Shown: positions 1 to 6,971 of the stretch, in pieces
Layout: each line of letters begins with the position of its first letter
How positions within the stretch are numbered: position 1 is the stretch's first letter
NCBI GenBank assembly: GCA_045646145.1
Contig: JAZRKE010000017.1
Location: 1-9,187 of the forward strand
From: SIG565 sp045646145
GTDB taxonomy: Bacteria; Bacillota; Clostridia; Oscillospirales; Acutalibacteraceae
Direction of reading: 5' to 3'
Length of the DNA stretch: 9,187 nucleotides
Made by a program: the position numbers and the translations under genes
Notes under the pieces: model-generated
What the model saw: the letters and a program-made list of their open reading frames with translations, nothing else
What the model was told of the DNA's origin: nothing
The model's database searches: none

Positions 1-194
1 CGGACGAGCCCACAGGTAACGTTGACCCTAATATGTCATATGAAATTGTATCACTGCTCAGCGCTATCAATCAAAGGGGAACCACAGTACTTATGGTAAC
101 CCATGACCATAATCTTGTGCGTGATTTCCAACATCGCGTTATAATGCTTGATGGCGGTAGAATAGTAGCCGATAATGCCGGAGGTCTAGAATAA
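1..194 (+). CDS. ftsE: Cell-division ABC transporter ATPase FtsE (3' end only)
   Basis: This is the C-terminal 63 residues of an ABC ATPase; the gene begins before the window and its first complete codon here is at position 3. The visible part opens on the end of the Walker B motif with the catalytic glutamate (DEPTGN), followed by the D-loop region (NVDP) and the switch histidine in VTHD about 34 residues in. DEPTGN followed by a THD switch motif is usual in FtsE and related LolD/MacB-type ATPases; the FtsE identity rests on the ftsX gene immediately after it. Its TAA stop (192-194) overlaps the ATG of ftsX (194-196), so the two are translationally coupled. FtsE is known to hydrolyse ATP at the inner face of the membrane to drive FtsX. 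Everything upstream of Walker B is outside the window. Confidence 0.93.
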   Translation, partial: DEPTGNVDPNMSYEIVSLLSAINQRGTTVLMVTHDHNLVRDFQHRVIMLDGGRIVADNAGGLE

Positions 195-1204
195 TGAAAT
201 TAAGTAGTTTTAAGTATTTAACCGGTGAAGGCATAAAAAATGTTTGGGCGAATCGCCTTATGACTATTGCATCAGTCGGCGTTTTAACGGCTTGTATGGT
301 GCTTATCGGTCTTGCTTTACTTGTATCTTTTAATGTTGATAAGGCTATCGGAAATCTTGAACAACAGAATGTTGTTATGGTTTATTTTAACGATAAAAAT
401 TCTGTGCTATATGGTGATGCTGACCCTATTTTAGCTGATGGAGAGACATTTGATTCTAAAAATATTTCCGATTCACAGTATTTAATTCATAATGAGCAAG
501 AAGCTAAAGCTCTTTGCGAAGAAATTTCTTTAATTGAGAATGTTGCTTCTGTTGAATATATTCCTAAGGAAGTAGCTCTTGAAAGTATTAAATCTACAAT
601 GCTCGAGGGCAAAGAGCAATATTTTGAATTTTTAGATGAAGAGGGCGGGAATCCTTTATCTGACGGTGCGAGAGTTAAACTTAATGATATGACCACCTTT
701 ACTCAGACTGTTGATAAAATTAAAACCGTTACAGGTGTAAATTCAATACAGTCACAAAATGATCTAGCTGATAAAATTAATTCAATAAAAAGCGGTATTG
801 CTGTTGCGGGGTTCTGGATTATAGGTGTTTTATTAATAATTTCTTTGGTAATTGTTTCTAACACAATCAGAGTTACTATGTATAACCGCAAACTGCAAAT
901 TAGCATTATGAAGGCTGTAGGAGCAACCGACAGATTTATTCGTTTCCCGTTTATTATTGAAGGCATGGTAATAGGAGTGGTTTCGGCACTACTTTCGGAG
1001 GGACTTGTTTATTTTTGTTATCGCGTTGCTACCGATACAATTAAAAGTGCTTTGGATACAACCGATATTGTTCTTTTCAGTGATACCGCATTTTTACTTT
1101 TAGGTATTTTCGTTTCAATTGGAATTTTTGCAGGTGCCTTTGGAAGTGCAATAATGATAGGCAAATATCTTAAAAAAGAGGGCAGTGAGTTCTCTGCAAT
1201 TTAA
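194..1204 (+). CDS. ftsX: Cell-division membrane protein FtsX
   Basis: This 336-residue protein is the membrane partner of FtsE. It has the FtsX layout: a short cytoplasmic N-terminus, a first membrane helix at about residues 24-46, a large extracellular domain at about 50-200, and three more helices at about 203-225, 252-275 and 298-322. The conserved stretch after the second helix (NTIRVTMYNRK, then IMKAVGATD) is the typical FtsX/MacB-family coupling region. Known FtsEX complexes in Firmicutes relay ATP hydrolysis to an extracellular peptidoglycan hydrolase of the CwlO/PcsB type, and such a gene follows directly. A GGAGG at 180-184 lies nine bases before the ATG. The protein is longer than the roughly 300 residues usual for FtsX; the extra length sits mostly in the extracellular domain, around residues 68-97 (an Asp/Ser-rich stretch). 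Family assignment is secure. Confidence 0.95.
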   Translation: MKLSSFKYLTGEGIKNVWANRLMTIASVGVLTACMVLIGLALLVSFNVDKAIGNLEQQNVVMVYFNDKNSVLYGDADPILADGETFDSKNISDSQYLIHNEQEAKALCEEISLIENVASVEYIPKEVALESIKSTMLEGKEQYFEFLDEEGGNPLSDGARVKLNDMTTFTQTVDKIKTVTGVNSIQSQNDLADKINSIKSGIAVAGFWIIGVLLIISLVIVSNTIRVTMYNRKLQISIMKAVGATDRFIRFPFIIEGMVIGVVSALLSEGLVYFCYRVATDTIKSALDTTDIVLFSDTAFLLLGIFVSIGIFAGAFGSAIMIGKYLKKEGSEFSAI

Positions 1205-1210
1205 AATTTT

Positions 1211-1215
1211 GGAGG
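1211..1215 (+). promoter_or_regulatory. Ribosome binding site that fixes a TTG start for the M23 peptidase gene
   Basis: GGAGG lies eight bases upstream of an in-frame TTG at 1224. The only upstream in-frame alternative, a GTG at 1185, is inside ftsX, has no such site, and would put a charged 13-residue extension before the signal peptide. TTG at 1224 gives an ordinary signal peptide beginning MKLAKQ. Confidence 0.85.
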
Positions 1216-1223
1216 AAAAATTT

Positions 1224-2456
1224 TTGAAGTTAGCAAAACAAATTTTAGCTATAATTTTAATATTAACCTCTTTAACTGTATGTTTTTCTTCAGGTTTTAA
1301 TGCTTCAGCAGATTTAACCGAGAGTGAAAAAAAGCAACTTCAAGAGGAGATTTCAAAACTTAACTCGGAAATTAATAATTTAGAAAAACAAATTGCAGCC
1401 GAAAAAAATAAATTAAACGATCAAAATAAGATTAAAGCTTCATATGAAAGCAAAATCAATGCAATTAATAATAAAATTATTGCTTGCAATAAATATATTG
1501 CTACGTGTCAGGCTGAAATTGCCGAAAATGAAGCTGAAATTGCCGAAAATAATGCTAAAATTGAAGATACAAAGGAACGTTTTAAAAGGCGTATTAGGTC
1601 AATTTATAACAGTAATACTGATACAGGGTTACAACTTCTTTTAGGCGCTGAATCTTTTTCGGAGTTTTTAGCTCTTACCGAACTTACTCAGTGTATTTCG
1701 GCTCAGGATAATAAACTGATTGAAGAAATTGTTGAAACCATTTCCTCAATTAAGGCTGATATTGAAAAAAATGAACAGCTAAAGGCTGAACAGAACGAAA
1801 TTAAGAAAACATTAGCCCAAGAGCAGGCCAACTGGGAGTCTGAATCGGCAAAGGTTTCAGAGGTTATTAAATCTATTAATTCCACCAAAAACAATCTTGA
1901 AGCTGATCAGGCTGCTTTAGAAAAAGAGATGGAGCGTTACGAAAATGAGCTTTTAGGCGGTACAGGTGGCGAAAATGTTCCGTTTGACGGTGTCTTCCGT
2001 TGGCCAGTTCCCGGTTATCCTATGACAACTCCTTATAAGAGCAATGATAGTATTCATAAAGGCAGACATAACGGTGTCGACTTAGGCTCCGCAGGTATAA
2101 ATGGTAAAAGTATTTTAAGTGCTGCATCAGGCACTGTTATCAGGGTTTATAATTCCTGTCCACACAATTCCAGGAAGACTGTTTCTCAATTCTGTGGATG
2201 TGGCGGTGGATACGGTAACCATGTTCAGGTTGCTCACGGAAAATATAACGGTTATTATTATATGACCATTTATGCACATATGAGTAAAACTGCAGTTTCT
2301 AACGGTGCATATGTAAACAGAGGTCAGGTTCTCGGTTATGTTGGTTCAACAGGTCGTTCTACTGGACCGCACCTTCACTTTGGTATTGCTAAGGGTGTTA
2401 AAGCCGGTTCATATACCTGGTTTAACCCGATGTCAATTTCCTACATTAATAAATAA
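1224..2456 (+). CDS. Secreted coiled-coil M23 peptidoglycan endopeptidase (CwlO/PcsB/EnvC-like organisation)
   Basis: Taken from the TTG at 1224, this is a 410-residue exported protein. Residues 1-29 form a signal peptide with a hydrophobic core and an ASA cleavage site before DLTESEKK. Residues about 31-240 are a long coiled coil interrupted near 120-160 by the RIRSIYNS and LLLGAESFSEFL hinge typical of FtsEX-controlled hydrolases. Residues about 257-410 are a LytM/M23 domain with the metal ligands in place: H282 and D286 (RHNGVDLG), H352 (YAHM), and H383/H385 (GPHLHFG). By family knowledge it would be a zinc endopeptidase cutting peptide crosslinks, held inactive by the coiled coil until FtsEX activates it; the gene order ftsE-ftsX-this supports that. 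An oddity is a Cys-bearing insertion at about 311-330 (CPH, then CGCGGGYG) inside the catalytic domain. A near-exact heptad duplication (AEIAENE, AEIAENN) lies at residues 97-110. I do not give a gene symbol because the Firmicutes names differ by lineage. Confidence 0.92.
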   Translation: MKLAKQILAIILILTSLTVCFSSGFNASADLTESEKKQLQEEISKLNSEINNLEKQIAAEKNKLNDQNKIKASYESKINAINNKIIACNKYIATCQAEIAENEAEIAENNAKIEDTKERFKRRIRSIYNSNTDTGLQLLLGAESFSEFLALTELTQCISAQDNKLIEEIVETISSIKADIEKNEQLKAEQNEIKKTLAQEQANWESESAKVSEVIKSINSTKNNLEADQAALEKEMERYENELLGGTGGENVPFDGVFRWPVPGYPMTTPYKSNDSIHKGRHNGVDLGSAGINGKSILSAASGTVIRVYNSCPHNSRKTVSQFCGCGGGYGNHVQVAHGKYNGYYYMTIYAHMSKTAVSNGAYVNRGQVLGYVGSTGRSTGPHLHFGIAKGVKAGSYTWFNPMSISYINK

Positions 2457-2461
2457 AACCA

Positions 2462-2482
2462 AGGGGCAACACTGTTGCCCCT
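2462..2482 (+). promoter_or_regulatory. GC-rich hairpin between the M23 gene and the VanZ-like gene
   Basis: AGGGGCAAC (2462-2470) and GTTGCCCCT (2474-2482) form a perfect 9-bp stem with a three-base loop. It starts five bases after the M23 stop codon and ends 11 bases before the VanZ-like ATG. No T-run follows, so it is not a standard intrinsic terminator; it may be a decayed terminator, an RNA-stability or processing stem, or a brake on translation of the next gene, which has only a weak ribosome binding site. Confidence 0.6.
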
Positions 2483-2493
2483 GAAAGCATATT

Positions 2494-2997
2494 ATGAATA
2501 TTAGAAATATTTTTAGATTTATCTGTTTGATTTTTATCTGTTTGATTTGCGTTATAATTTTTTTAATGTCGGCAAAAACAGGGGAGGAGTCAGGAAATTT
2601 AAGCGGCTCTTTTATTCAGTTTTTTGTGCGGATTTTCAATAGCAATTTTGAGAATTTATCACCACAAGAACAACAGACGATTATTGACAGTTATCAATTT
2701 ATTGTAAGAAAGGGCGCACATTTTTTCATTTTTGCGGCGCTCGGTTTTTTCACTGTAGGTTTTCTTAATACCTATAACAACTTAAGATATTTTAAATCGT
2801 CAATATTTTCGTTGATCTTTGTAAGTCTTTATGCCGCAAGTGATGAAACTCATCAGCTTTTTACGCTGGACAGAGGCGGAAGGTTTTCGGACGTATTGCT
2901 TGATACGTCGGGCGGAATATTCGGTATTTTAATAATGTTTTTATTATTTAGAGCTGGAATAGCAGTTTTGGAGGCAAGGCAAAGGAATGAAATTTAA
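2494..2997 (+). CDS. VanZ-like family membrane protein
   Basis: This 167-residue protein has a first hydrophobic helix at about residues 6-26 and three more at about 75-92, 102-117 and 138-156. It carries the VanZ-family signature in order: MSAKTGEESG (25-34), VRKGAHFFIFAALG (71-84), and SDETHQLFTLDRGGRFSDVLLD (residues 116-137, with D117, E118, H120, Q121, R127, D133 and D137). VanZ itself gives low-level teicoplanin resistance; for most chromosomal relatives the role is unknown, so resistance should not be assumed here. The setting between a cell-wall hydrolase and a membrane transporter fits an envelope role. The start is chosen by the in-frame ATG after the 2462-2482 hairpin; its ribosome binding site is weak. 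A 13-base direct repeat at 2521-2533 and 2536-2548 encodes the doubled ICLI in helix 1. The 3' end overlaps the next gene by 11 bases. Confidence 0.85.
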   Translation: MNIRNIFRFICLIFICLICVIIFLMSAKTGEESGNLSGSFIQFFVRIFNSNFENLSPQEQQTIIDSYQFIVRKGAHFFIFAALGFFTVGFLNTYNNLRYFKSSIFSLIFVSLYAASDETHQLFTLDRGGRFSDVLLDTSGGIFGILIMFLLFRAGIAVLEARQRNEI

Positions 2998-4252
2998 GAA
3001 TAATAATAAAAATGAAAAATTTTCATATGTAAAAGCAGGGTTGATGGCTTTCTCGGTTATTGCGGCTGTAATTGTGTTTTTCTTTATAGTTTTTAAAATT
3101 GACGCAATTTTATCGTTTTTTGGCACAGTTTTACGAATTTTACAGCCCATAATTGTTGGAGCAGTAATTGCTTTTTTAATAAATCCTATTACGAAATTTT
3201 TCAAAAGAAATATTTTTAAGCTTTTAAATAAGATATTTAAGAAGCAGGATAAATTCCAAAAATTCAGCCATTATAGCGCTATAACAGTTTCGCTTTTACT
3301 TTTCATTTTTGTAATTTCCGTTTTCTTCTATATGGTAATACCTGAATTTGCTGATACGGTAACGAATTTAATTTCTGTTCTTCCCGGACAAATTAAAAGT
3401 TTTTCTAAGTGGCTTATAAGCATTATTGAGACTAATTCGGGTGTGGCAGATATTGTCAACCGTTTACTTTCTGCTCTTGATAATTGGTTCCAGACTAATT
3501 TTGTTGTTAATGCCACAACCTATGCAACTTATTTGGCTACGGGTGTAATTGATTTTGTCAACTTTATTGTAGATTTTCTTATTGGAATTGTTATTGCGTT
3601 TTATCTTCTTGCAGGTAAGCAGACCCTAAAGCTACAGTTTAAGAAAATTCTTTTCGCAATATTCAATGAAAATACTACACATAAAATTATTACAATGCTC
3701 CGAAAATCTGACGCAATTTTCAGCGGATTTATTAACGGTAAGCTCATAAATGCACTTATTATCGGTGTGCTTTGCTTTATTGGTTGCTCGATAATGGGTA
3801 TTCCGTATGTAATGCTAGTGTCGGTTGTAATTGCGGTTACCGATATGATTCCAGTTTTTGGTCCATACATTGGCGCCTTACCGTGCGCTCTTCTGATTTT
3901 ACTTAATGATCCAATTAAATGTGTTTATTTTATTATATTTATTATTCTTTTACAGGTGTTTGACGGTAACATTATTGGACCGAGAATTTTGGGTGAGTCT
4001 ACAGGTATTTCTCCATTCTGGGTAATGGTTGCAATATTGCTCGGCGGAGGACTTTTCGGCATAATCGGGATGCTTATTGGAGTTCCTGCATTTGCTGTAA
4101 TTTATTATTTAATAAAAACCGCCATTAACGATATCCTTCGTCGCAAGAATTTGCCTACCGATCCATATGCCTATACTACAACCGATATTATAAATAGAAT
4201 TACTGCCGAGGGAGAAAACAATGAACAAAAATTTACTGATAAAGCAGAATAA
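2987..4252 (+). CDS. AI-2E family (YdiK/PerM-type) multispanning membrane transporter
   Basis: This 421-residue protein has the AI-2E family plan: two N-terminal helices (about 17-38 and 50-66), a short basic loop, a helix at about 98-118, a soluble amphipathic stretch, then five or so C-terminal helices (about 185-209, 254-285, 298-325, 345-375). Family motifs are D286-MIPVFGPYIG and DGNIIGPRILGESTGISPFW (326-345), with a glycine-rich last helix (LLGGGLFGIIG). The family name comes from the E. coli AI-2 exporter TqsA; other members are linked to Na+/H+ exchange, and the substrate here cannot be read from sequence. GGAGG at 2970-2974 precedes the ATG. It overlaps both its neighbours (11 bases upstream, 32 bases downstream), a sign of operon co-translation. 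Confidence 0.9.
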   Translation: MKFKNNNKNEKFSYVKAGLMAFSVIAAVIVFFFIVFKIDAILSFFGTVLRILQPIIVGAVIAFLINPITKFFKRNIFKLLNKIFKKQDKFQKFSHYSAITVSLLLFIFVISVFFYMVIPEFADTVTNLISVLPGQIKSFSKWLISIIETNSGVADIVNRLLSALDNWFQTNFVVNATTYATYLATGVIDFVNFIVDFLIGIVIAFYLLAGKQTLKLQFKKILFAIFNENTTHKIITMLRKSDAIFSGFINGKLINALIIGVLCFIGCSIMGIPYVMLVSVVIAVTDMIPVFGPYIGALPCALLILLNDPIKCVYFIIFIILLQVFDGNIIGPRILGESTGISPFWVMVAILLGGGLFGIIGMLIGVPAFAVIYYLIKTAINDILRRKNLPTDPYAYTTTDIINRITAEGENNEQKFTDKAE

Positions 4253-4739
4253 TGAGCTTTTTGATAAAATTAAAATTTTAAAAAATCAAAATGCTCGGCT
4301 CACCTCGCAGATTGCTGATTTAAAAACAGAAATTTGCGATTATAAAGCAAAGATTTCTGCTTTTGAATCAGAAATTCAATTATTGAAAAATCCTGTGAAT
4401 AAAGAAATTATTACTGATAATATAGATTTAATTATTAAAACTGCACCCGAAACAACAAATTCAACGAATAGTGTAGAATTATCTGATGAATTTAATTTTG
4501 CATCGGATACTATAGGTAATATTGTAATTAAAGCGGCGGGGTTTATTAATAACCTTACTGATTCTTCTAAAATTAACAAAAAAGAACTTATCAATTTAAT
4601 TTTGGGCAGAACTGAAATAGCTAAAGCTGAAATTTTAAATATAGTTACCAGCGAGGTTAGTTTTTCTGCAAAAAAAGGCCTAATTTCTACACAGTATGAT
4701 GAGGCATTAGAATATTTTAAGAGTATTATAGAACAATAA
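4221..4739 (+). CDS. Small coiled-coil protein of unknown function, last gene of the envelope cluster
   Basis: I do not recognise a named family for this 172-residue protein. Residues about 1-57 are a strongly predicted coiled coil (regular Leu/Ile spacing, rich in Lys, Glu, Gln and Asn). A polar linker rich in Thr, Ser and Asn (about 74-90) follows, then a helical C-terminal part with the stretch LILGRTEIAKAEIL (126-139) and a final amphipathic helix ending EALEYFKSIIEQ. There is no signal peptide or membrane helix, so it is probably cytoplasmic. The start is well supported: GAGGGAG at 4208-4214 is six bases before the ATG. Its first 32 bases overlap the 3' end of the AI-2E gene in another frame, so it is probably translationally coupled to it. 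A scaffold role in division or envelope biology is only a guess from the neighbours. Confidence 0.75.
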   Translation: MNKNLLIKQNNELFDKIKILKNQNARLTSQIADLKTEICDYKAKISAFESEIQLLKNPVNKEIITDNIDLIIKTAPETTNSTNSVELSDEFNFASDTIGNIVIKAAGFINNLTDSSKINKKELINLILGRTEIAKAEILNIVTSEVSFSAKKGLISTQYDEALEYFKSIIEQ

Positions 4740-4766
4740 AAAGACTACTAATAGTAGTCTTTTTTC
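4739..4766 (+). terminator. Intrinsic terminator of the ftsEX-to-coiled-coil cluster
   Basis: AAAAGACTACT (4739-4749) pairs with AGTAGTCTTTT (4753-4763) around a three-base AAT loop, and a T-run reaches 4765. It starts on the last base of the preceding stop codon. The A-run on the left could make it work in both directions, but no opposing gene is present. Confidence 0.9.
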
Positions 4767-4785
4767 TATATTTGCAAAATTTCAC

Positions 4786-4815
4786 TTGTAATATTACTAT
4801 ATATTGTGGTATTAT
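4786..4815 (+). promoter_or_regulatory. Probable vegetative promoter of upp-uracil permease operon
   Basis: A TTGTAA -35 box (4786-4791) is followed after 18 bases by a TATTAT -10 box (4810-4815), which has an extended -10 TGG directly upstream (4807-4809). An overlapping TATAAT at 4815-4820 is an alternative -10. It lies between the upstream terminator and the AAGGAG ribosome binding site (4830-4835) of upp. The gap from promoter to gene is too short for a PyrR-type attenuator, and no such structure is visible. Confidence 0.7.
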
Positions 4816-4843
4816 ATAATAAAATGTCGAAGGAGAGCGAAAA

Positions 4844-5476
4844 ATGGAAAGAAAGATAGTTATCATGGACCATCCGTTGATACAGCACAAACTGAGCATC
4901 ATGAGAGATGTTAATACATCAACTAAGGATTTTAGACAGCTTGTTAATGAAATAGCAATGCTTATGACCTATGAAGCCACCCGCGATTTAGCACTTGATG
5001 ATATTTCCGTTCAGACTCCGTGCGGAGTAGCGAATTGTAAGCACATTGCGGGTAGAAAGCTTGCCTTTGTGCCTATACTCAGAGCGGGACTCGGTATGCT
5101 TGACGGCGCACTTGAACTCGTACCTTCAGCAAGAGTGGGACATATCGGTCTTTACCGTGACGAAGAAACCCTACAGCCTGTAGAATATTACTGCAAGCTG
5201 CCGAAGGATATTGATAAGCGTGACGTTTTCGTTGTTGACCCAATGCTCGCTACGGGCGGCTCGGCGATTGATGCTATCTCTCAGATAAAGAAGAGAGGAC
5301 CGAGAAAGATAATCTTCATGTGTGTAATTGCCGCTCCCGAGGGCTTAGACGCTCTTAAAAATGCACACCCTGACGTTGATATTTACTGCGCCGGTCTTGA
5401 TGACCACCTGAACGAAAAAGGCTATATTGTACCGGGTCTTGGCGATGCGGGTGACAGAATTTTCGGAACTAAATAA
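4844..5476 (+). CDS. upp: Uracil phosphoribosyltransferase
   Basis: This 210-residue cytoplasmic enzyme joins uracil and phosphoribosyl pyrophosphate (PRPP) to make UMP and pyrophosphate, the key step of uracil salvage. Its length matches the family (about 209 residues). It has the ILRAGLGM segment (78-85), the PRPP-binding loop VVDPMLATGGSA (130-141), and the C-terminal uracil-binding segment YIVPGLGDAGDR (194-205). AAGGAG at 4830-4835 sets the ATG. It is the first gene of a two-gene operon with the uracil permease 41 bases downstream, so uptake and conversion of uracil are made together. The gene is noticeably richer in G and C than the envelope cluster, as is common for well-expressed housekeeping genes; I see no sign of transfer. 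Confidence 0.97.
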   Translation: MERKIVIMDHPLIQHKLSIMRDVNTSTKDFRQLVNEIAMLMTYEATRDLALDDISVQTPCGVANCKHIAGRKLAFVPILRAGLGMLDGALELVPSARVGHIGLYRDEETLQPVEYYCKLPKDIDKRDVFVVDPMLATGGSAIDAISQIKKRGPRKIIFMCVIAAPEGLDALKNAHPDVDIYCAGLDDHLNEKGYIVPGLGDAGDRIFGTK

Positions 5477-5517
5477 TTTTATATTATTTAAAAATAAAAT
5501 TTAGGGGGAATTTTCAA

Positions 5518-6891
5518 ATGGCAAAAGAAAAAATCAAAGTTGGCAACGAACCGATTTATGATGCACGTCAGCTTGGAACTCCAAGAATGTTAGTTCTCGG
5601 CTTTCAGCACATGTTTGCAATGTTCGGTGCCACAGTTCTCGTACCTTTGCTTACGGGACTGAGCATTTCCACAACACTCTTTATGGCAGGTATGGGAACC
5701 TTGCTGTTCCACGTATTCACCAAATTTAAAGTACCTGCATTCCTTGGCTCTTCTTTTGCATTCCTTGGCGGTTATGCGGCAGTAGCCCCGTTGGCTGAAG
5801 ACGGCGCCGCAAATACAGAAATGTTACCTTACGCTTGTCTTGGCGTAGCTGTTGCAGGTCTTCTTTATTTTTTTCTTGCAGCAATTATTAAAATTGTAGG
5901 CATTAATAAGGTGATGAAATTATTCCCACCTGTAGTTACTGGTCCTATAATTATTGCTATCGGTCTGGGCCTTGCTCCTACAGCTATTACTAACTGTCAA
6001 GCTAACTGGCCGCTCGCTTTAATAGCACTTTTACTCGTAATTATTGTAAATATTTTCGGTAAGGGTATGATTAAAATCGTTCCTATTCTTATCGGTATTA
6101 TTGGCTCTTATCTTTGCGCTGTAATTATCGGTAACGGCTTTGGCGTTGAGTCCTTTGCTGTTGATTTTACCGCCGTTAAAGAAGCAGCTTGGATAGGATT
6201 CCCGATAGAGTGGTCCTCTACGGTCTTCGGCGGCGTACGAGATGCATCTGCTGCTGTTTCTGCAATTATAGCTATTGCACCTATAGCTATTGCCACCATG
6301 ATGGAACATATTGGCGATATTTCTGCCATTTCTGCTACTTGTGGCAGAAACTATATATCTGACCCAGGCTTGCATCGTTCTTTAATGGGCGACGGTCTTG
6401 CAACAAGTTTAGCCGCTCTCTTTGGTGGTCCTGCTAATACTACTTATGGTGAAAACACAGGCGTTTTAGCGCTCTCAAAGGTTTATGACCCGAGGGTTGT
6501 TCGCATCGCTGCTTATTTTGCAGTGCTCTTCTCATTCTGTCCTAAATTTGCGGCTATTATTTATTCTATTCCTGCAGCCATTGTTGGCGGCATTTCATTC
6601 GTGCTTTACGGTATGATTTCTGCTATCGGTGTTCGTAATATGGTTGAAGCTCAGGTTGATTTCTCCAAAGCTCGAAACACTATAGTTGCCGCTGTTATCC
6701 TTGTTTTAGCGCTTGGTCTTTCAGGCGGTATTACTTTCACAATCGGTAATTTCACAATTACTCTTACCGCTTTAGCAGTTGCCGCTGTTGCTGGTATTAT
6801 TTTAAATGCTATTTTCCCTGAGAAAGACTTCGACTTTGAGGCGGCTCATAAAGCAACAACAAAAGCTAAGCAAATTTACGATGAACAATAA
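5518..6891 (+). CDS. Uracil permease, NCS2 (nucleobase:cation symporter-2) family
   Basis: This 457-residue inner-membrane protein should import uracil with protons. It carries the N-terminal LGFQHMFAMFGATVLVPLLTG (residues 27-47), the helix-8 motif MEHIGD (262-267), and the PANTTYGENTGV segment (305-316). By alignment from memory to E. coli UraA, E263 and E312 match its substrate-binding glutamates E241 and E290; the position of UraA H245 is Asp267 here, as in many other NCS2 proteins. About 14 membrane segments are expected and the hydrophobic pattern agrees. AGGGGG at 5503-5508 precedes the ATG. Linkage to upp makes uracil the likely substrate, though xanthine or uric acid relatives share the fold. 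The C-terminal tail (about 435-457) is charged and cytoplasmic. Gene names uraA and pyrP are both used for such genes, so none is assigned. Confidence 0.93.
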   Translation: MAKEKIKVGNEPIYDARQLGTPRMLVLGFQHMFAMFGATVLVPLLTGLSISTTLFMAGMGTLLFHVFTKFKVPAFLGSSFAFLGGYAAVAPLAEDGAANTEMLPYACLGVAVAGLLYFFLAAIIKIVGINKVMKLFPPVVTGPIIIAIGLGLAPTAITNCQANWPLALIALLLVIIVNIFGKGMIKIVPILIGIIGSYLCAVIIGNGFGVESFAVDFTAVKEAAWIGFPIEWSSTVFGGVRDASAAVSAIIAIAPIAIATMMEHIGDISAISATCGRNYISDPGLHRSLMGDGLATSLAALFGGPANTTYGENTGVLALSKVYDPRVVRIAAYFAVLFSFCPKFAAIIYSIPAAIVGGISFVLYGMISAIGVRNMVEAQVDFSKARNTIVAAVILVLALGLSGGITFTIGNFTITLTALAVAAVAGIILNAIFPEKDFDFEAAHKATTKAKQIYDEQ

Positions 6892-6921
6892 TTTTATCTT
6901 TTAAATTAAATAAATTTTACT

Positions 6922-6954
6922 ACTCCTGACAATAATATTGTCAGGAGTTTTTTT
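6922..6954 (+). terminator. Strong intrinsic terminator after the uracil operon
   Basis: ACTCCTGACAAT (6922-6933) pairs perfectly with ATTGTCAGGAGT (6937-6948) around an AAT loop, a 12-bp stem followed by seven Ts (6948-6954). The sigG start codon lies only 17 bases beyond the T-run, with just a ribosome binding site between, so this hairpin may also be part of the sigG leader. Confidence 0.93.
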
Positions 6955-6971
6955 GTAAAGGAAAGAGTCGT

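Noticed and set aside
1185..1223. GTG at 1185 as the start of the M23 peptidase gene
   Set aside because: It lies inside ftsX, lacks a ribosome binding site, and adds a charged extension before the signal peptide. TTG at 1224 has GGAGG eight bases upstream.
2494..2997. VanZ-like protein as a glycopeptide resistance gene
   Set aside because: There are no vanA/vanH/vanX-type genes or regulators nearby, and chromosomal VanZ-like proteins are common in Clostridia without a resistance link.
4740..4843. A pyrimidine riboswitch or PyrR attenuator before upp
   Set aside because: After the terminator only a promoter and a short leader fit; I see no competing terminator/anti-terminator stems or PyrR-binding loop.
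6031..6375. Minus-strand open frame of 114 codons inside the uracil permease gene
   Set aside because: It is antisense to highly conserved membrane helices, and its composition follows the reverse of those codons.
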